From JAKIYB01 sp964590255 (GTDB lineage: Bacteria; Armatimonadota; Hebobacteria; CAIYQO01), in NCBI GenBank assembly GCA_964590255.1, contig CAZPYA010000001.1:46348-110347 (forward strand): DNA of 64,000 bases. Reading direction: 5' to 3'. Under the pieces are notes generated by a model. It was not told where the DNA came from, did not search any database, and saw only the letters and a program-made list of their open reading frames with translations. Positions 7,805 to 17,170 of this stretch are shown piece by piece. How positions within the stretch are numbered: the stretch's first letter is position 1; each line of letters begins with the position of its first letter. A program made the position numbers and the translations under genes.

Positions 7805-8920
7805 CTACAGCTTTACCTCGAACGTAAACGTCCGGCTCTCGTTCTCCTGGATCGCCAGCGTCTTCGGGGTGATGTCCTTCGGCAGGTTGAAGACCAGGCG
7901 CACGCGGACTTCGTTGCCGCTTTTGATTTCCTGCGCAAACGGCCGGTTGCCGGTGGCCAGCAGCATGTTCTGGTAGCTGATCTCGTCGCCGTCAGTGGAG
8001 GTGAGCACGGGGAGGAGGCTATCCCAGCGCGTGAAGGTGTCCCGTGGGTTGCGGTTCTTCATGACCACCGTCGCGATGAACAGTTGCCCTTCTTCCTCCG
8101 GCTCGATGTCGCCCAACTTCTCCTTCGTCGTGCTGAACTGCTCTACGGTGACATCATAGTTTCCATACGGGTAGGCGGTGTTCAGCTTGCCCGTGACCGT
8201 CTCCAGCGCGGTGGCGCCGGTTTTGTCGGCCGGGTCGGCGAATGGCTCGGCCAAGCGGGTCACTTTGTCGCGCAGGTCGTAGCGCAGCACGCCGCCGTCA
8301 CCGTCTACCGGCGGCATCACCATCAGCTTTGGCACCACGCCTTTCGCCGGCACGATGATGACGGCATACAGCTTCGTCGTCTGCGCCGGCTTCATGCTCA
8401 TGGCGAAGGAGTTCTTATTCTCTTCATCGCCCCAGCCGACGCACTCGCGGTTGACGTTCATCGCGTCGACCGCCGTCAGCTTCAGCGAATCCCAGCGCAC
8501 GAACTGCTCGGTTTTCGCCGGGTTTTGCACGGTAAAGTGCGCGACCAGCAGCTTCTCGTTCGCTTTCGGCGCATACAGCGTGTCGCCAATGCGCACCGGG
8601 GTGACGGTGTATTCCGCGCTCTTCAGGCTGAAATACAACGGCGTGCTTTTCACCAGCGTGTAGACGGCGCCGAGCTGCCCGTTTTCGCCCGGCAGTTGCG
8701 CCGTGCCGCCAGTGACGGCGCCGGTGGCGGGCGCGCTCGGCTTGATGGTCACCTTGCCGCCCAACAGCTTCATCAGCGCGGCGATATCCACATACGATTT
8801 CCCGTTCTGCTCGATAGTGGGAATGGATACCGTTTTCCCGGCGACGGTGACGGTGGCCGTTCCGGCGAATGCCGCCAGCGCCAGGCACGCCAGCAGCAGC
8901 AGAGTCAATACTCGCATCAT
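7805..8920 (-). CDS. Exported protein with stalk-type and DUF4352-like domains
   Basis: 371 residues from ATG 8920, preceded by AGGAGAAGGG; an upstream in-frame ATG at 8959 lacks one. MMRVLTLLLLACLALAAFAG is a Sec signal peptide. Residues about 20-55 (TVTVAGKTVSIPTIEQNGKS and following) resemble the N-terminal half of copper-amine-oxidase-like stalk domains. Two later beta-rich segments share a pattern ending in RWDSL (VQNPAKTEQFVRWDSL and KNRNPRDTFTRWDSL), as in DUF4352-type domains, indicating an internal duplication. Probably a periplasmic or surface-located structural or binding protein. It converges on rpoD and diverges from the hydrolase at 9048. Confidence 0.72.
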   Translation of the reverse strand: MMRVLTLLLLACLALAAFAGTATVTVAGKTVSIPTIEQNGKSYVDIAALMKLLGGKVTIKPSAPATGAVTGGTAQLPGENGQLGAVYTLVKSTPLYFSLKSAEYTVTPVRIGDTLYAPKANEKLLVAHFTVQNPAKTEQFVRWDSLKLTAVDAMNVNRECVGWGDEENKNSFAMSMKPAQTTKLYAVIIVPAKGVVPKLMVMPPVDGDGGVLRYDLRDKVTRLAEPFADPADKTGATALETVTGKLNTAYPYGNYDVTVEQFSTTKEKLGDIEPEEEGQLFIATVVMKNRNPRDTFTRWDSLLPVLTSTDGDEISYQNMLLATGNRPFAQEIKSGNEVRVRLVFNLPKDITPKTLAIQENESRTFTFEVKL

Positions 8921-9047
8921 GATCCCTTCTCCTATTCCGACAAAATAACTCGTAATCAACTATTCGTTGACCCCGTTCGGTCTCCTGCCGCTGCCCAACA
9001 AATCTCACCAGGCAGGTGTTCCCCGCCGTGCAGCGAACCATTGCCTT

Positions 9048-9818
9048 ATGACCTGCACCGAAACCGAAATGACCCTCGCGCTGCCCTTCGGCGAACGGCG
9101 CATGCTGCTGCGCGAACCTGCGCGTCCCGCGCCGGCCCCGTGCCTGCTTATCAACCTCGCCGCCGACCGCGCCACCGCCATGCGCGACGCGCCGTATGGT
9201 ATCATCCCGGATATCCTCGCCGCGGCGGGGCACCGGGTGGCCACCTTCGATCTGCCGTACCATGGCGAATTGGCCACGGATGCGCGTAAAGAGTTGCGCG
9301 GCATGGCGGCGGCGATGGCCGCGGGCGAGGATCCCTTCCTGGAGGTGCGCGCCGTGGCGCGGGCGCTGGTCGACCGCTGCATCGCCGATGGGCTGGCGGA
9401 GCCGGGGCGCATCGTCGTCGCCGGCACCTCGCGCGGGGGGCTCTCCGCGCTGCACGTGATGGCGGAGGATGAGCGGGTGCGCGCCGCCGCGGCGATAGTG
9501 CCGGTCACCGATCTGGCGGTGCTCGCCGAGTTCCGCGCGCTGGCGGGGACGCCCATCCTCGCGGGGGCCAACGCCGCGGCGCTCGTCCCCGCGCTGGCCA
9601 ACCGTCCTGTCTATCTCACCATCGGCGAGACGGACGTGCGTGTCTCCGCCGACGCCTGCCGCGCTTTCTACGGCACGCTGCAAGCCGCCGCACGCGACGT
9701 GCTGCCGGTGCTGCGCGTGCTGCCCGGCGCCACCCACACCGGCACCTTCCCCTACCCGCCCATGTACTGGCGCGGCGCGGCGTTTCTGCTGGAGCAATGC
9801 GCGGAAGCCACCCGATGA
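9048..9818 (+). CDS. Alpha/beta hydrolase
   Basis: 256 residues. The nucleophile elbow G-T-S-R-G puts the catalytic serine at Ser128, and His230 in GATHTGT is the likely catalytic histidine, with the acid near TIGETDVRV. This is the canonical order for alpha/beta-hydrolase fold esterases and peptidases of the prolyl-oligopeptidase or dienelactone-hydrolase type. No signal peptide, so cytoplasmic. The start is uncertain: the frame is open from 8967, ATG 9048 and ATG 9069 both lack a good ribosome binding site, and homologous sequence seems to begin after the first 20 residues. The substrate cannot be inferred. Confidence 0.78.
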   Translation: MTCTETEMTLALPFGERRMLLREPARPAPAPCLLINLAADRATAMRDAPYGIIPDILAAAGHRVATFDLPYHGELATDARKELRGMAAAMAAGEDPFLEVRAVARALVDRCIADGLAEPGRIVVAGTSRGGLSALHVMAEDERVRAAAAIVPVTDLAVLAEFRALAGTPILAGANAAALVPALANRPVYLTIGETDVRVSADACRAFYGTLQAAARDVLPVLRVLPGATHTGTFPYPPMYWRGAAFLLEQCAEATR

Positions 9819-9912
9819 CACCGCAGTGGCACCCCATTATTGGTGGCTTGGCGATTTGGGGATGCTATTCGGTGCCGGATACCGGATACAGTCGGGCAAG
9901 TGAGCGTCTACC

Positions 9913-11958
9913 TCACGGAAATGGGTTCCCCCACGCCGTCTGCGGCAGCGCCAGCTTCGGGTCGATATACGGCTCGGTCGGCTGCGCTGAATCCAATCCC
10001 CGCAGCCGCACATAGGCCGTCGCTGCCAACTGCCGCATCCGCTCGCGCTCCAGGTCATTGTTTGTCATCATGGCCATCGCCTCCGCTTCCAGCGTGAAGC
10101 CCTCTTCGTACTTACGCGCGTAGGCAAGCGTCTGCGCGTAGGCCGCGCGGGCGCGGGCGAGCAACTTCGGTTCGCGTTCGGCCAACACCCCGGTGGCGTA
10201 CCATGCCTGGGTGTAGAACGGCTCGGGCACCGAAATCGGCCGGACAACATCCAGCGGGGTGCCGATGGTGTCGAGGATCGCCCGCAGGTGCTCCTGTGTC
10301 GCCGTCGCGTTGCGCAGGCCCCAGAAGGCGAGGGCCAGCCGGTAATGCACGTCGAGCTGGCGCGGTTGCCACGTCAGCGCGGCCCGGTAGGCGTTGATTG
10401 CCTCAGTCGGCTGCTTCGCATCGAGGAGAAAATCGCCCCACGCCACCCAGTTGGCGCTGTTCGTCGGCTCCAGCGTCCGCGCGCGGGTCAGGTAGTCGCG
10501 CCGTTCCGCGGGCGGCAGTTGCCGCGCCCCCGCCCGGCGCAGGTAGGCGGCGTTGGTCGGCGCCAGCGCGACCGCCGCGTGGTAACCCGCTATCGCCTGC
10601 TGGTACAGCGTCCGCTGCTCCGCTTCGCCGGCGGCGCTGAAAATCGCCCGGTAGGTGGCATCGGCGTCCAGCATCATCTGCTCGGCGCGGGCGCCCGTCA
10701 CCAGCGCCAGCCCGACGACCACCATCGCTCCGGCCGGCAGCGCGCGCGCCCAGAAGGATGCCGGTCTCGTCGGTTCGGACGCCTGCGTGAGGCTCCACAG
10801 CGCCGCCGCCGGCAGCAGCAGCGCCAGTTGTATGCCCGGATACAGCCAGTCGGAGTCCACCAGCCCGTGTAGCCCCAGCGCCACGCCCCCCGCCAGCAGC
10901 GCCGCCGCCAGCGCCCGCGGCACCCGCGCTGCGTCGTCCGCCGGCCCGCGCAGCACGCGGATGCCCAGTGCCGCCAGCCCGAGGAACAACCACAGCAGCG
11001 CGCCCAGCCCTAACAGGCCGGTTTCCGCCGCCGCCTGCAGGTAGATGTGGTGCCCGTGTATCGTGTAGCCCGCCGTCTGGTATTGCCCCATCACCGAGGC
11101 ATACGTGCCCGGCCCGGCGCCCAGCAGCGGGTGATCCTTCGCGATGGCCAGCGTGGCCTGCCAGGTATACAGGCGGAAGCGCTGCGAGTGCGCCTGCGCG
11201 TCGCGCACCGCGGGATTCAGCAGCCGCTGCCCGAACGGCAGCGCCAGCGCCAGCCCGACGAAGAGCGCCAGCCCGACGCCCAACCGCAGCAGGTATTTCG
11301 CGTTGAGTTTGCCTTCGGCCCACAACCACGCCGGGCCGATGACGAGCACGGCGACGATGGCGGCCAGCAGCGCCCCGCGCGACTGGGTGAACACCAGCAC
11401 CAGCGCCCCCTGCGCCACGGCAATGGCCCCCACCAGCCGCCAGCCCGGCCGCGGCGCGTGGATGGCCAGCACCAGCAGTGGCGGCAGCGCCAGCAGCAGG
11501 AAGGCGGCGTAAAAATTCGCGTTGTCCCAGGTGCTCTGGATGCGCCAGGTCAACTGTCCCTTCGCCAGCAGCCAGGTCAGCCAGTAATACATGCCGTAGA
11601 GCTGCCCGGCGATGACGGACAGGCCGAAGCATCCCAGCCCCATCCACAACTGCTCGCGGGTGAATGGCACCTGCACCGCCAGCACCACCAGCGCCAGCAC
11701 CACGGCCAACTGCCAGCACTCCAGCACGCTGGCCGGGCGATACACGGAGGTGAGGGTCGCCAGCAGCGTCACCGCGCCCAGCGCCAGCAGCGGCCACCGC
11801 AGCGGCATCCGCCGCCACCCGGGCTGTGCCGCGGCCCACGCCAGCCACCCCCCGGCCGCCAACACGGCGAACACCGCCAGCGGCATCACGCCGCCCATGC
11901 CGCCCAACAGCGGCACCAGCACAACGGCAAGCAACAAGCACAAACGGGCGATGAACAT
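9913..11958 (-). CDS. O-antigen ligase/polymerase-like membrane protein with C-terminal TPRs
   Basis: 681 residues. About 10-12 transmembrane helices fill the first 430 residues. The Wzy/WaaL-type periplasmic region contains TQSRGALLA, GAGPGTYASV and HGHHIYLQAAAETGLLGLGA, the hallmark of the O-antigen ligase family (PF04932). After the last helices, residues about 440-681 form TPR-like helical pairs (AIAGYHAAVALAPTNAAYLR and AINAYRAALTWQPRQLDVHY). This architecture is common for surface-polysaccharide polymerases or O-oligosaccharyl transferases. It is isolated here: no glycan biosynthesis operon is adjacent. A candidate promoter lies at 12114-12141. Confidence 0.85.
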   Translation of the reverse strand: MFIARLCLLLAVVLVPLLGGMGGVMPLAVFAVLAAGGWLAWAAAQPGWRRMPLRWPLLALGAVTLLATLTSVYRPASVLECWQLAVVLALVVLAVQVPFTREQLWMGLGCFGLSVIAGQLYGMYYWLTWLLAKGQLTWRIQSTWDNANFYAAFLLLALPPLLVLAIHAPRPGWRLVGAIAVAQGALVLVFTQSRGALLAAIVAVLVIGPAWLWAEGKLNAKYLLRLGVGLALFVGLALALPFGQRLLNPAVRDAQAHSQRFRLYTWQATLAIAKDHPLLGAGPGTYASVMGQYQTAGYTIHGHHIYLQAAAETGLLGLGALLWLFLGLAALGIRVLRGPADDAARVPRALAAALLAGGVALGLHGLVDSDWLYPGIQLALLLPAAALWSLTQASEPTRPASFWARALPAGAMVVVGLALVTGARAEQMMLDADATYRAIFSAAGEAEQRTLYQQAIAGYHAAVALAPTNAAYLRRAGARQLPPAERRDYLTRARTLEPTNSANWVAWGDFLLDAKQPTEAINAYRAALTWQPRQLDVHYRLALAFWGLRNATATQEHLRAILDTIGTPLDVVRPISVPEPFYTQAWYATGVLAEREPKLLARARAAYAQTLAYARKYEEGFTLEAEAMAMMTNNDLERERMRQLAATAYVRLRGLDSAQPTEPYIDPKLALPQTAWGNPFP

Positions 11959-12491
11959 AATGGCAACGGCGCCCTTTCAGCACAGACGCGGTCATTGATT
12001 ACGCATGTCGATGGCGGCACATGACGATGACCATCCTGCGTGTGGCATCGTCAATGACCGCGTCCCGGGATGACGTCTCGATGACCGCCTCTGTAGAAAT
12101 CGCGGGTACCGGCATTATACCACGCCCACCACCCCCGGCAATCCCGCACCGCTTAGGTGATCATCACCGGCTGGTCGTCTGCATCGCTTCCCGGTAGTCC
12201 GTCCCCCCGCGGCGCGGGTATTCGCATCTCTACACCGGATTGCGGTTTCACTTGACTGACGACAACATGTGTCCACCGCCTGCCGTCCACGGCATCGCAT
12301 ATTGATGCCACGCGCCGCGGAAAGCGTGGGTTACCGGGGTAGCCATCATTGTCTGTCACCCAACCCCTCTCTCCCCACCCGAGTTTGTGCGATTCTTCCG
12401 ACAGCGCGCTAAATTCGTCAGCGGGCAAGCCCTTCGCGTGCGGCAAGGCGGCGTATCGTGTAGGCAACCTTAGCTTGTGGAGGCAACGATC
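11959..12491. other. Intergenic region between divergent genes
   Basis: About 530 bp between the O-antigen ligase-like gene (minus) and the Ig/TolB lipoprotein (plus). It holds the minus-strand promoter at 12114-12141 and the plus-strand Shine-Dalgarno GTGGAGG at 12477-12483. I see no coding frame with convincing start or composition. Confidence 0.4.
12114..12141 (-). promoter_or_regulatory. Candidate promoter of the O-antigen ligase-like gene
   Basis: On the minus strand TTGCCG (12141-12136), a 16-bp spacer and a consensus TATAAT (12119-12114). Initiation near 12107 would give a leader of about 150 nt. Confidence 0.45.
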
Positions 12492-14177
12492 ATGAGGAGT
12501 GTGCTTGCGCGAATATCCTGGCTGGCGGTGTTGGCGGCCTTCGGGCTGATTATCATCGGCTGCAATGGCGGAAGCGACGGACAGGGCCTGGTGGCCAGCA
12601 GCTACGTCATTACCATCACCCCGAACCCGGTGAACGCGGTGCCCGGGCAGACAGTGCAGATGACGGCGGTGGTGACGCAGGTGTCGGACGGCGCGGTGGT
12701 GCCGGACGCCGTAGTCACCTGGGGCGTCACCGGCGACGTGGGGGCGATCTCGGAGACGGGGCTCTTCACCGCCGGACAAACCACCCCGGCCAGCGGCGCC
12801 ATCACCGCGGCGGCCTTTGACGCCACCGCCGGCGTGCCGGTGACAGTGAATGCCAATGGGCAAACGCTGGCCAGCATCACCGTGACGGCGCCCGGCGCCG
12901 ACCTGAGCGCCGTGCCCGCTGCCACCACTGTGCAGTTTGTGGCGACCGGCACCGACACCACCGGCCAGCCGATGGCTATCGCGCCCATCTGGGACGTGCA
13001 GAACGGCATCGGCCAGATCAACGCGCAGGGCCAGTTCCTCGCCGGCACCGCCGGCACCGGCGCGGTGAGCGCCAGCGTAGGCGCTATCTCGGGCAGCGCC
13101 GCGGTGACGGTGGTCCCCGGCGCGCCGGTGGAGCTCACCCTCGCGGTGGCGGGCAACGCCGACGTGGATAACCTGATTATCGGGCAGCAGGTACACTTCA
13201 CCGCCTTCCTGGTGGACGGCGCGGGCAACCGCGGGGTGAAGCGCTCGGTCACCGAGGCGGCGTGGAGCGTCACCGGCGGCGTGGGCAGCATCGACCAGGA
13301 CGGCGCCTTCATCGCCAAAGCCCTCGGGCATGGCACGGTGGTGGCACAGAAAGACGGCCGCACCGCGTCGGTGGCGGTGACGGTGGTTCGCGCCTTCGCC
13401 GGCGTCATCGGCTTCACCAAGCAGAATCTGTATGGCAACCTGGCGGCGCTGACCGGCGACGGCAGCCAGATCGACCTGACCACCGGCAACAACCACTTCG
13501 GGGAAGCCGCCTGGTCGGCGGACGGCAGCAAGCTGATCTTCGCGGCGCGCGACGTGGCCGGCGCCAGCGGCATCTTCGGCGTGAATGCCGACGGCACCAG
13601 CAAGCATCTGGTTTTCGGCGCGGTGGCCAACGACCCGGTCTGGTCGCCGGACGGCACGGAAATCTGCTACGCCACCGACACCGGCGTGGTAGCCGGTGAG
13701 TTGGTCGTGATCAGTGCGAGCGGACAGTTCCTGCGCAAGCTGGTCATCGGCATGCTGGGCACGCCGAAGAATCCGGCCTGGTCGCCCGATGGGCAGAAGA
13801 TCGCCTTCATCGTCAACAGCGGCTTCTCGCCGACGGACGGCGTCTATATCATGAACGCGGACGGCACCGGCGCGATCACCCGCATCTACACCGGCCATCC
13901 GTCCGACATCGCCTGGAAGCCCGGCACCTGCATCCTGGCGGTGGCGGAGAACGCCCGCGTTTACCTGGTGCCGGCCGACGGCAGCGACACCACCCTGCTG
14001 CTGACCGAGCCGAAGGCCATCGCCGGCTTCGCCTGGGCGCCTAACGGCAGTGGACTGGTCTGCAGCGAGTCGAACGGCGCGTATAATCAGCTCTACCTGC
14101 GCGTCATCGGCACCGACGTCCGCGTGCCGCTGACGAGCCTGAGCACCGCCTCCGCGCTCGATCCAACCTGGAAATAA
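12492..14177 (+). CDS. Lipoprotein with Ig-like repeats and TolB-type beta-propeller
   Basis: 561 residues from ATG 12492, which has GTGGAGG eight bases upstream; an in-frame GTG at 12477 is part of that site. Signal peptide with lipobox I-I-G-C (Cys24). Residues about 35-300 hold three Ig-like (Big2-type) repeats, each ending in a G-x-I-x-x-x-G-x-F motif (GAISETGLFTAG, GQINAQGQFLAG, GSIDQDGAFIAK). Residues about 310-561 form a WD40/TolB-like propeller with repeats such as WSADGSKLIFAA, WSPDGTEICYAT and WSPDGQKIAFIV. It is probably anchored in the envelope and acts in binding or scaffolding. It ends with a terminator at 14192. Confidence 0.85.
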   Translation: MRSVLARISWLAVLAAFGLIIIGCNGGSDGQGLVASSYVITITPNPVNAVPGQTVQMTAVVTQVSDGAVVPDAVVTWGVTGDVGAISETGLFTAGQTTPASGAITAAAFDATAGVPVTVNANGQTLASITVTAPGADLSAVPAATTVQFVATGTDTTGQPMAIAPIWDVQNGIGQINAQGQFLAGTAGTGAVSASVGAISGSAAVTVVPGAPVELTLAVAGNADVDNLIIGQQVHFTAFLVDGAGNRGVKRSVTEAAWSVTGGVGSIDQDGAFIAKALGHGTVVAQKDGRTASVAVTVVRAFAGVIGFTKQNLYGNLAALTGDGSQIDLTTGNNHFGEAAWSADGSKLIFAARDVAGASGIFGVNADGTSKHLVFGAVANDPVWSPDGTEICYATDTGVVAGELVVISASGQFLRKLVIGMLGTPKNPAWSPDGQKIAFIVNSGFSPTDGVYIMNADGTGAITRIYTGHPSDIAWKPGTCILAVAENARVYLVPADGSDTTLLLTEPKAIAGFAWAPNGSGLVCSESNGAYNQLYLRVIGTDVRVPLTSLSTASALDPTWK

Positions 14178-14191
14178 GCGCATCCGGCAGG

Positions 14192-14227
14192 ACGCCCCCG
14201 CCCGCAGTGCGCGGACGGGGGCGTTTT
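14192..14227 (+). terminator. Rho-independent terminator
   Basis: Fourteen-base arms (14192-14205 and 14211-14224) pair with one wobble around loop AGTGC, followed by TTTTC. It is placed 15 bp after the stop of the Ig/TolB lipoprotein gene. Confidence 0.8.
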
Positions 14228-14264
14228 CGTGTCTGGAGGGAGAACCCCAGATTGCCGACACACC

Positions 14265-14316
14265 CCCTCACCCCCTGGCCCCCTCTCCTCGGGGAGAGGG
14301 GGCCAGGGGGTGAGGG
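14265..14316. repeat. Repeat family B: perfect 24-bp palindrome
   Basis: CCCTCACCCCCTGGCC... (14265-14288) is exactly complementary to 14293-14316 around a TCGG tetraloop. It belongs to the C-rich/G-rich inverted-repeat family seen at nine or more intergenic sites in this window. Confidence 0.75.
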
Positions 14317-14400
14317 CTGCGTGTCGGAGTCCGATGAGGTTTCCCACATACCTGTGCACGGATTCACGGTCACAGGTATGTGGGAAATCGGGCATAACTC

Positions 14401-14430
14401 CTACGCTCGCGGCTCGACGGAGTCTCGCCC
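14401..14430 (+). repeat. Repeat family D, copy 1
   Basis: A 30-bp unit containing GGCTCGACGGAGTCTCGCCC. Near-identical copies occur at 47582-47612 (inverted) and 47842-47871 (direct). Confidence 0.7.
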
Positions 14431-14614
14431 TCCATACTGGTTATGCCTGTTAACGAGCAGGTGGCCCGCTCTTCCCCCGGCACCGGAAATATGGTAGAGT
14501 CAACAGCACCATGGCGCGGATGCTGCCGCTTGCTTTGCCCGGCGGGCGAGGTTGGGCATCCGTTTCAGTCGATCAGATTCACGGTAAGATTTCAGACGAA
14601 CGGAGAGTCGTCGC

Positions 14615-16729
14615 ATGTCATCACCAACCACATCCACCCGGCCGCTGCGCACGGTCTGTCTCGGCCTTATTGTCCTCGGCCTGCTGGCGGCCGGCTACGT
14701 GCTGTGGCAGCGCGTGAGAGCGGAAGCCTCCTCGCGCGCGGTCGAGATCGTGGTGGATTACAACGAAGTCATTGCGCTGGCCGGCGCCGAAGGCGTGCTG
14801 CCGAATAACGTATTTATCAAGCTGAAAACGGCCGGCGCGACCGCGGTGGCGCTGCCCGAGGAGACGCTGGAGACGCTGGAGGCGCAAGGCGCGGTGAACC
14901 TCATCGCGCATCCGGCCGGCATCGGCACGTATCCCGGCGGGTGGGCGCCCACCGACCCGGTGTTTACGGTGGAGACGAGCAGTTCGCTCGACATGAGCGG
15001 CGCGAACACCTTTGCCTTCGTCTCCGACGGGCTGCAGCGGGTATACCCGGCGGCCAACCTCTCTATGCAGCCGCCCTACCGCATCCTTGTGCGCGGCGAC
15101 CGCGAAACGGTGCAGGACATCGGGCTCGGCCTCGATGAATCGAAGGCGCGGCTCATCCGCGCGGTGGGTCTGCGCGTCGTTCCGCGGCTGCACGGCAGCC
15201 CGGTGCTAACGTCGAAAAGCCTCAACGCTTCGCTGGCCACCCTCGCGCGCCTGCTCGGTCGCGCGCCGACTAATGATCCGTGGATCGTCGGCGCGAAGCC
15301 TGCGCCGACCGCGCAAACCGACACTCAGCTTGGCATCGTCATCTTCGACGGCGACACTATCCCCGGGTATCGCGCGCTCATTCCGACCCTCGCCGAGGGG
15401 CTGACGACACACCACCTCGTCTACGGCGCGGTGGAGTTCAGCAAGCAGAAAGGCGACGCCGCGCTGGGCAAGGCGCTGAACGGCCGGCTGGTGCGCGTGC
15501 ACAGCATCTCCAGAGAGGAACTGGCGACGATGACGCCGGGCGAGGCGGTGCAGCGCTTCGGGCTGGCGGCGAAAGACCGCAATATCCGCGTGCTCTACGT
15601 GCATGTGCCGCCGGTGGTGGCCGGCCTGGTCGCGACGACGGACGCGAAGGGGCAGGCAGTGGTTACCGAGAGCCGCCGCGACGACTTCGCCCGCTTCATC
15701 GCCGCCGTGAAATTCGAGCTGACGAAGAACCGCTTCACCGTCTCCGACGCCAAGCAGGCGCACCCGTTCACCGCGCCGGCCGTGCCGGCGTGGGCGCTGG
15801 GCTTCATCTTCCTCGGTGGCGGCGCGGCGTTCTTTCTGCTGGTGCTGGCGGTGCTGCCGGCGGCGCTGCCGTCCGCGTGGATCACGGTCGGGTTCGTATT
15901 CCTCGGCATCGGCGCGGCGAAGGCGTTCGTGCTGGCGTCCCAGTTTCCAGACCTCGGCCGCATGGGCTTCGGTCTCTTTACGGCCATCTGCTTCCCGCTG
16001 CTGGCGCTGGTGTGGACATATCGGCAACTGAGCCCGTTGTCGCAGGGGCGCATGTCGCTCTTCGCGGCGGTGCGCGTGCTGCTCGTTGCCACCGGCATCA
16101 CCGTGCTGGGCGGCCTGCTGATCGCGGCGATGCTCACCGACGCGCGCTACCTGGTGAAAATGACCGCGTTCGTGGGGGTGAAGGCCGCGCTGGCGGCGCC
16201 GCTGCTGCTCTTCGGCCTGCTGGTCATCACCGACGGCGTCGCGAAACCCGACGAAACCGTGGCGACCTGGTGGGCGCGCGTCACGGCCGGCGTACGCGGC
16301 TTCCTCAACCAGCCGCTGTACCTGTGGGGCATCCTGCTGGCCTTCGCCGCGCTGGTAGTCGTGGCGCTCATGCTGGCGCGCTCGGGCAATGAAGGCGGCG
16401 TCGGCGTCAGCGACCTCGAGCTGCGCTTCCGCTCGGTGCTCGAACAATGGCTCATCGCCCGCCCGCGCACGAAGGAATTCCTGCTCGGCCACCCGCTCTT
16501 CCTGCTCGGGCTGGTTGCCGCCATGCGCCACCAGCGCGTCCTCGCGCTGGTACTGCTCGTCGGCGGCGCCATCGGCCAGGTGGACGTGCTCAACACCTTC
16601 TGCCACGCCCACACCCCGGTCACCCTCTCGCTGCTGCGCGTCATCAACGGTCTCTGGCTCGGCGTCATCATCGGCGTCATCGCGGCGGTGATCGTCTTCC
16701 GGCGCAAGCCGGAAGTGGTGAAGGCGTAA
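14615..16729 (+). CDS. DUF5693 family membrane protein
   Basis: 704 residues. One N-terminal transmembrane helix (about 12-31), then an extracytoplasmic region of about 360 residues opening with SSRAVEIVVDYNEVIALA, then about ten transmembrane helices from residue 390 to the end. This order and the opening motif match DUF5693 proteins, best known from spore-forming Firmicutes and encoded near cell-envelope polysaccharide genes. The function is unknown; the extracytoplasmic part looks like a TIM-barrel-type glycosidase or deacetylase fold, but that is inference. CGGAGAG precedes the ATG at 7 nt. It follows repeats B and D and is not tightly linked to the next gene. Confidence 0.75.
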   Translation: MSSPTTSTRPLRTVCLGLIVLGLLAAGYVLWQRVRAEASSRAVEIVVDYNEVIALAGAEGVLPNNVFIKLKTAGATAVALPEETLETLEAQGAVNLIAHPAGIGTYPGGWAPTDPVFTVETSSSLDMSGANTFAFVSDGLQRVYPAANLSMQPPYRILVRGDRETVQDIGLGLDESKARLIRAVGLRVVPRLHGSPVLTSKSLNASLATLARLLGRAPTNDPWIVGAKPAPTAQTDTQLGIVIFDGDTIPGYRALIPTLAEGLTTHHLVYGAVEFSKQKGDAALGKALNGRLVRVHSISREELATMTPGEAVQRFGLAAKDRNIRVLYVHVPPVVAGLVATTDAKGQAVVTESRRDDFARFIAAVKFELTKNRFTVSDAKQAHPFTAPAVPAWALGFIFLGGGAAFFLLVLAVLPAALPSAWITVGFVFLGIGAAKAFVLASQFPDLGRMGFGLFTAICFPLLALVWTYRQLSPLSQGRMSLFAAVRVLLVATGITVLGGLLIAAMLTDARYLVKMTAFVGVKAALAAPLLLFGLLVITDGVAKPDETVATWWARVTAGVRGFLNQPLYLWGILLAFAALVVVALMLARSGNEGGVGVSDLELRFRSVLEQWLIARPRTKEFLLGHPLFLLGLVAAMRHQRVLALVLLVGGAIGQVDVLNTFCHAHTPVTLSLLRVINGLWLGVIIGVIAAVIVFRRKPEVVKA

Positions 16730-16852
16730 AATTCGGTAGCGCCGGGCGGAGAGGGCAATTGCCGAATGCCGATGTCTGGGCTTTGCTCATCGATGCCGCC
16801 TGGTGCACGCAGCTACGCGGCGCGTTTCTCCTGATGCCCGCGACGGTCGCGC

Positions 16853-16892
16853 GGACCCCTCCCCCGGCCCCTCCCCTAGCAGGAGAGGGGGG
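16853..16892. repeat. Repeat family B, short copy
   Basis: GGACCCCTCCCCCGGCCCC followed by CTCCCCT-AGC-AGGAGAGGGG forms an imperfect hairpin of the same composition and core as the other family B copies. Confidence 0.55.
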
Positions 16893-16955
16893 TGATCTCG
16901 TGTGAGCGACTGCAGTGGTGGGTGAAGCGGCAATCATTCGTCAACAGCATAATGG

Positions 16956-16989
16956 CCGGGCTACCGAGCGACGCCCCCTGGAAGGGGGC
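16956..16989 (+). repeat. Repeat family C, copy 1
   Basis: A 34-bp unit CCGGGCTACC...GCGACGCCCCCTGGAAGGGGGC whose second half is a hairpin. It matches 39441-39474 in inverted orientation with one or two differences; a shorter relative is at 39376-39411. Confidence 0.65.
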
Positions 16990-17170
16990 TTACGGCGGTG
17001 AATTCCTGACCATGCATGTGATCATTGGGGGAATGCTGCCATTACTTCCCTCCCGTGTCGCTATTTTCCCCGAAGATCGACTGGCAGCTCATCCGCTTGC
17101 GGGGATCCGCCACACCGCACAAGGAGATTCCCCGCGCCATGCCGAATAGGAGGGATACGGGAGGATGCCG

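Larger units (their letters stand above)
16730..17170. other. Intergenic region rich in repeats
   Basis: About 440 bp between the DUF5693 and DUF58 genes. It contains a repeat-B hairpin at 16853-16892 and repeat C at 16956-16989. No credible gene is seen. The DUF58 ribosome binding site GGAGG ends at its right edge. Confidence 0.5.

Noticed and set aside
10403..11995. A 530-codon minus-strand frame overlapping the O-antigen ligase gene
   Set aside because: Same strand but a different frame, low-complexity Gly/Arg/Ala; the accepted frame has transmembrane helices and TPRs.
12153..14261. A 702-codon open frame on the minus strand
   Set aside because: It lies antisense to the Ig/TolB lipoprotein, which has a lipobox, Shine-Dalgarno site and terminator. 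The minus frame reads His/Arg/Gly-rich with no motif, as expected of a GC-rich shadow.
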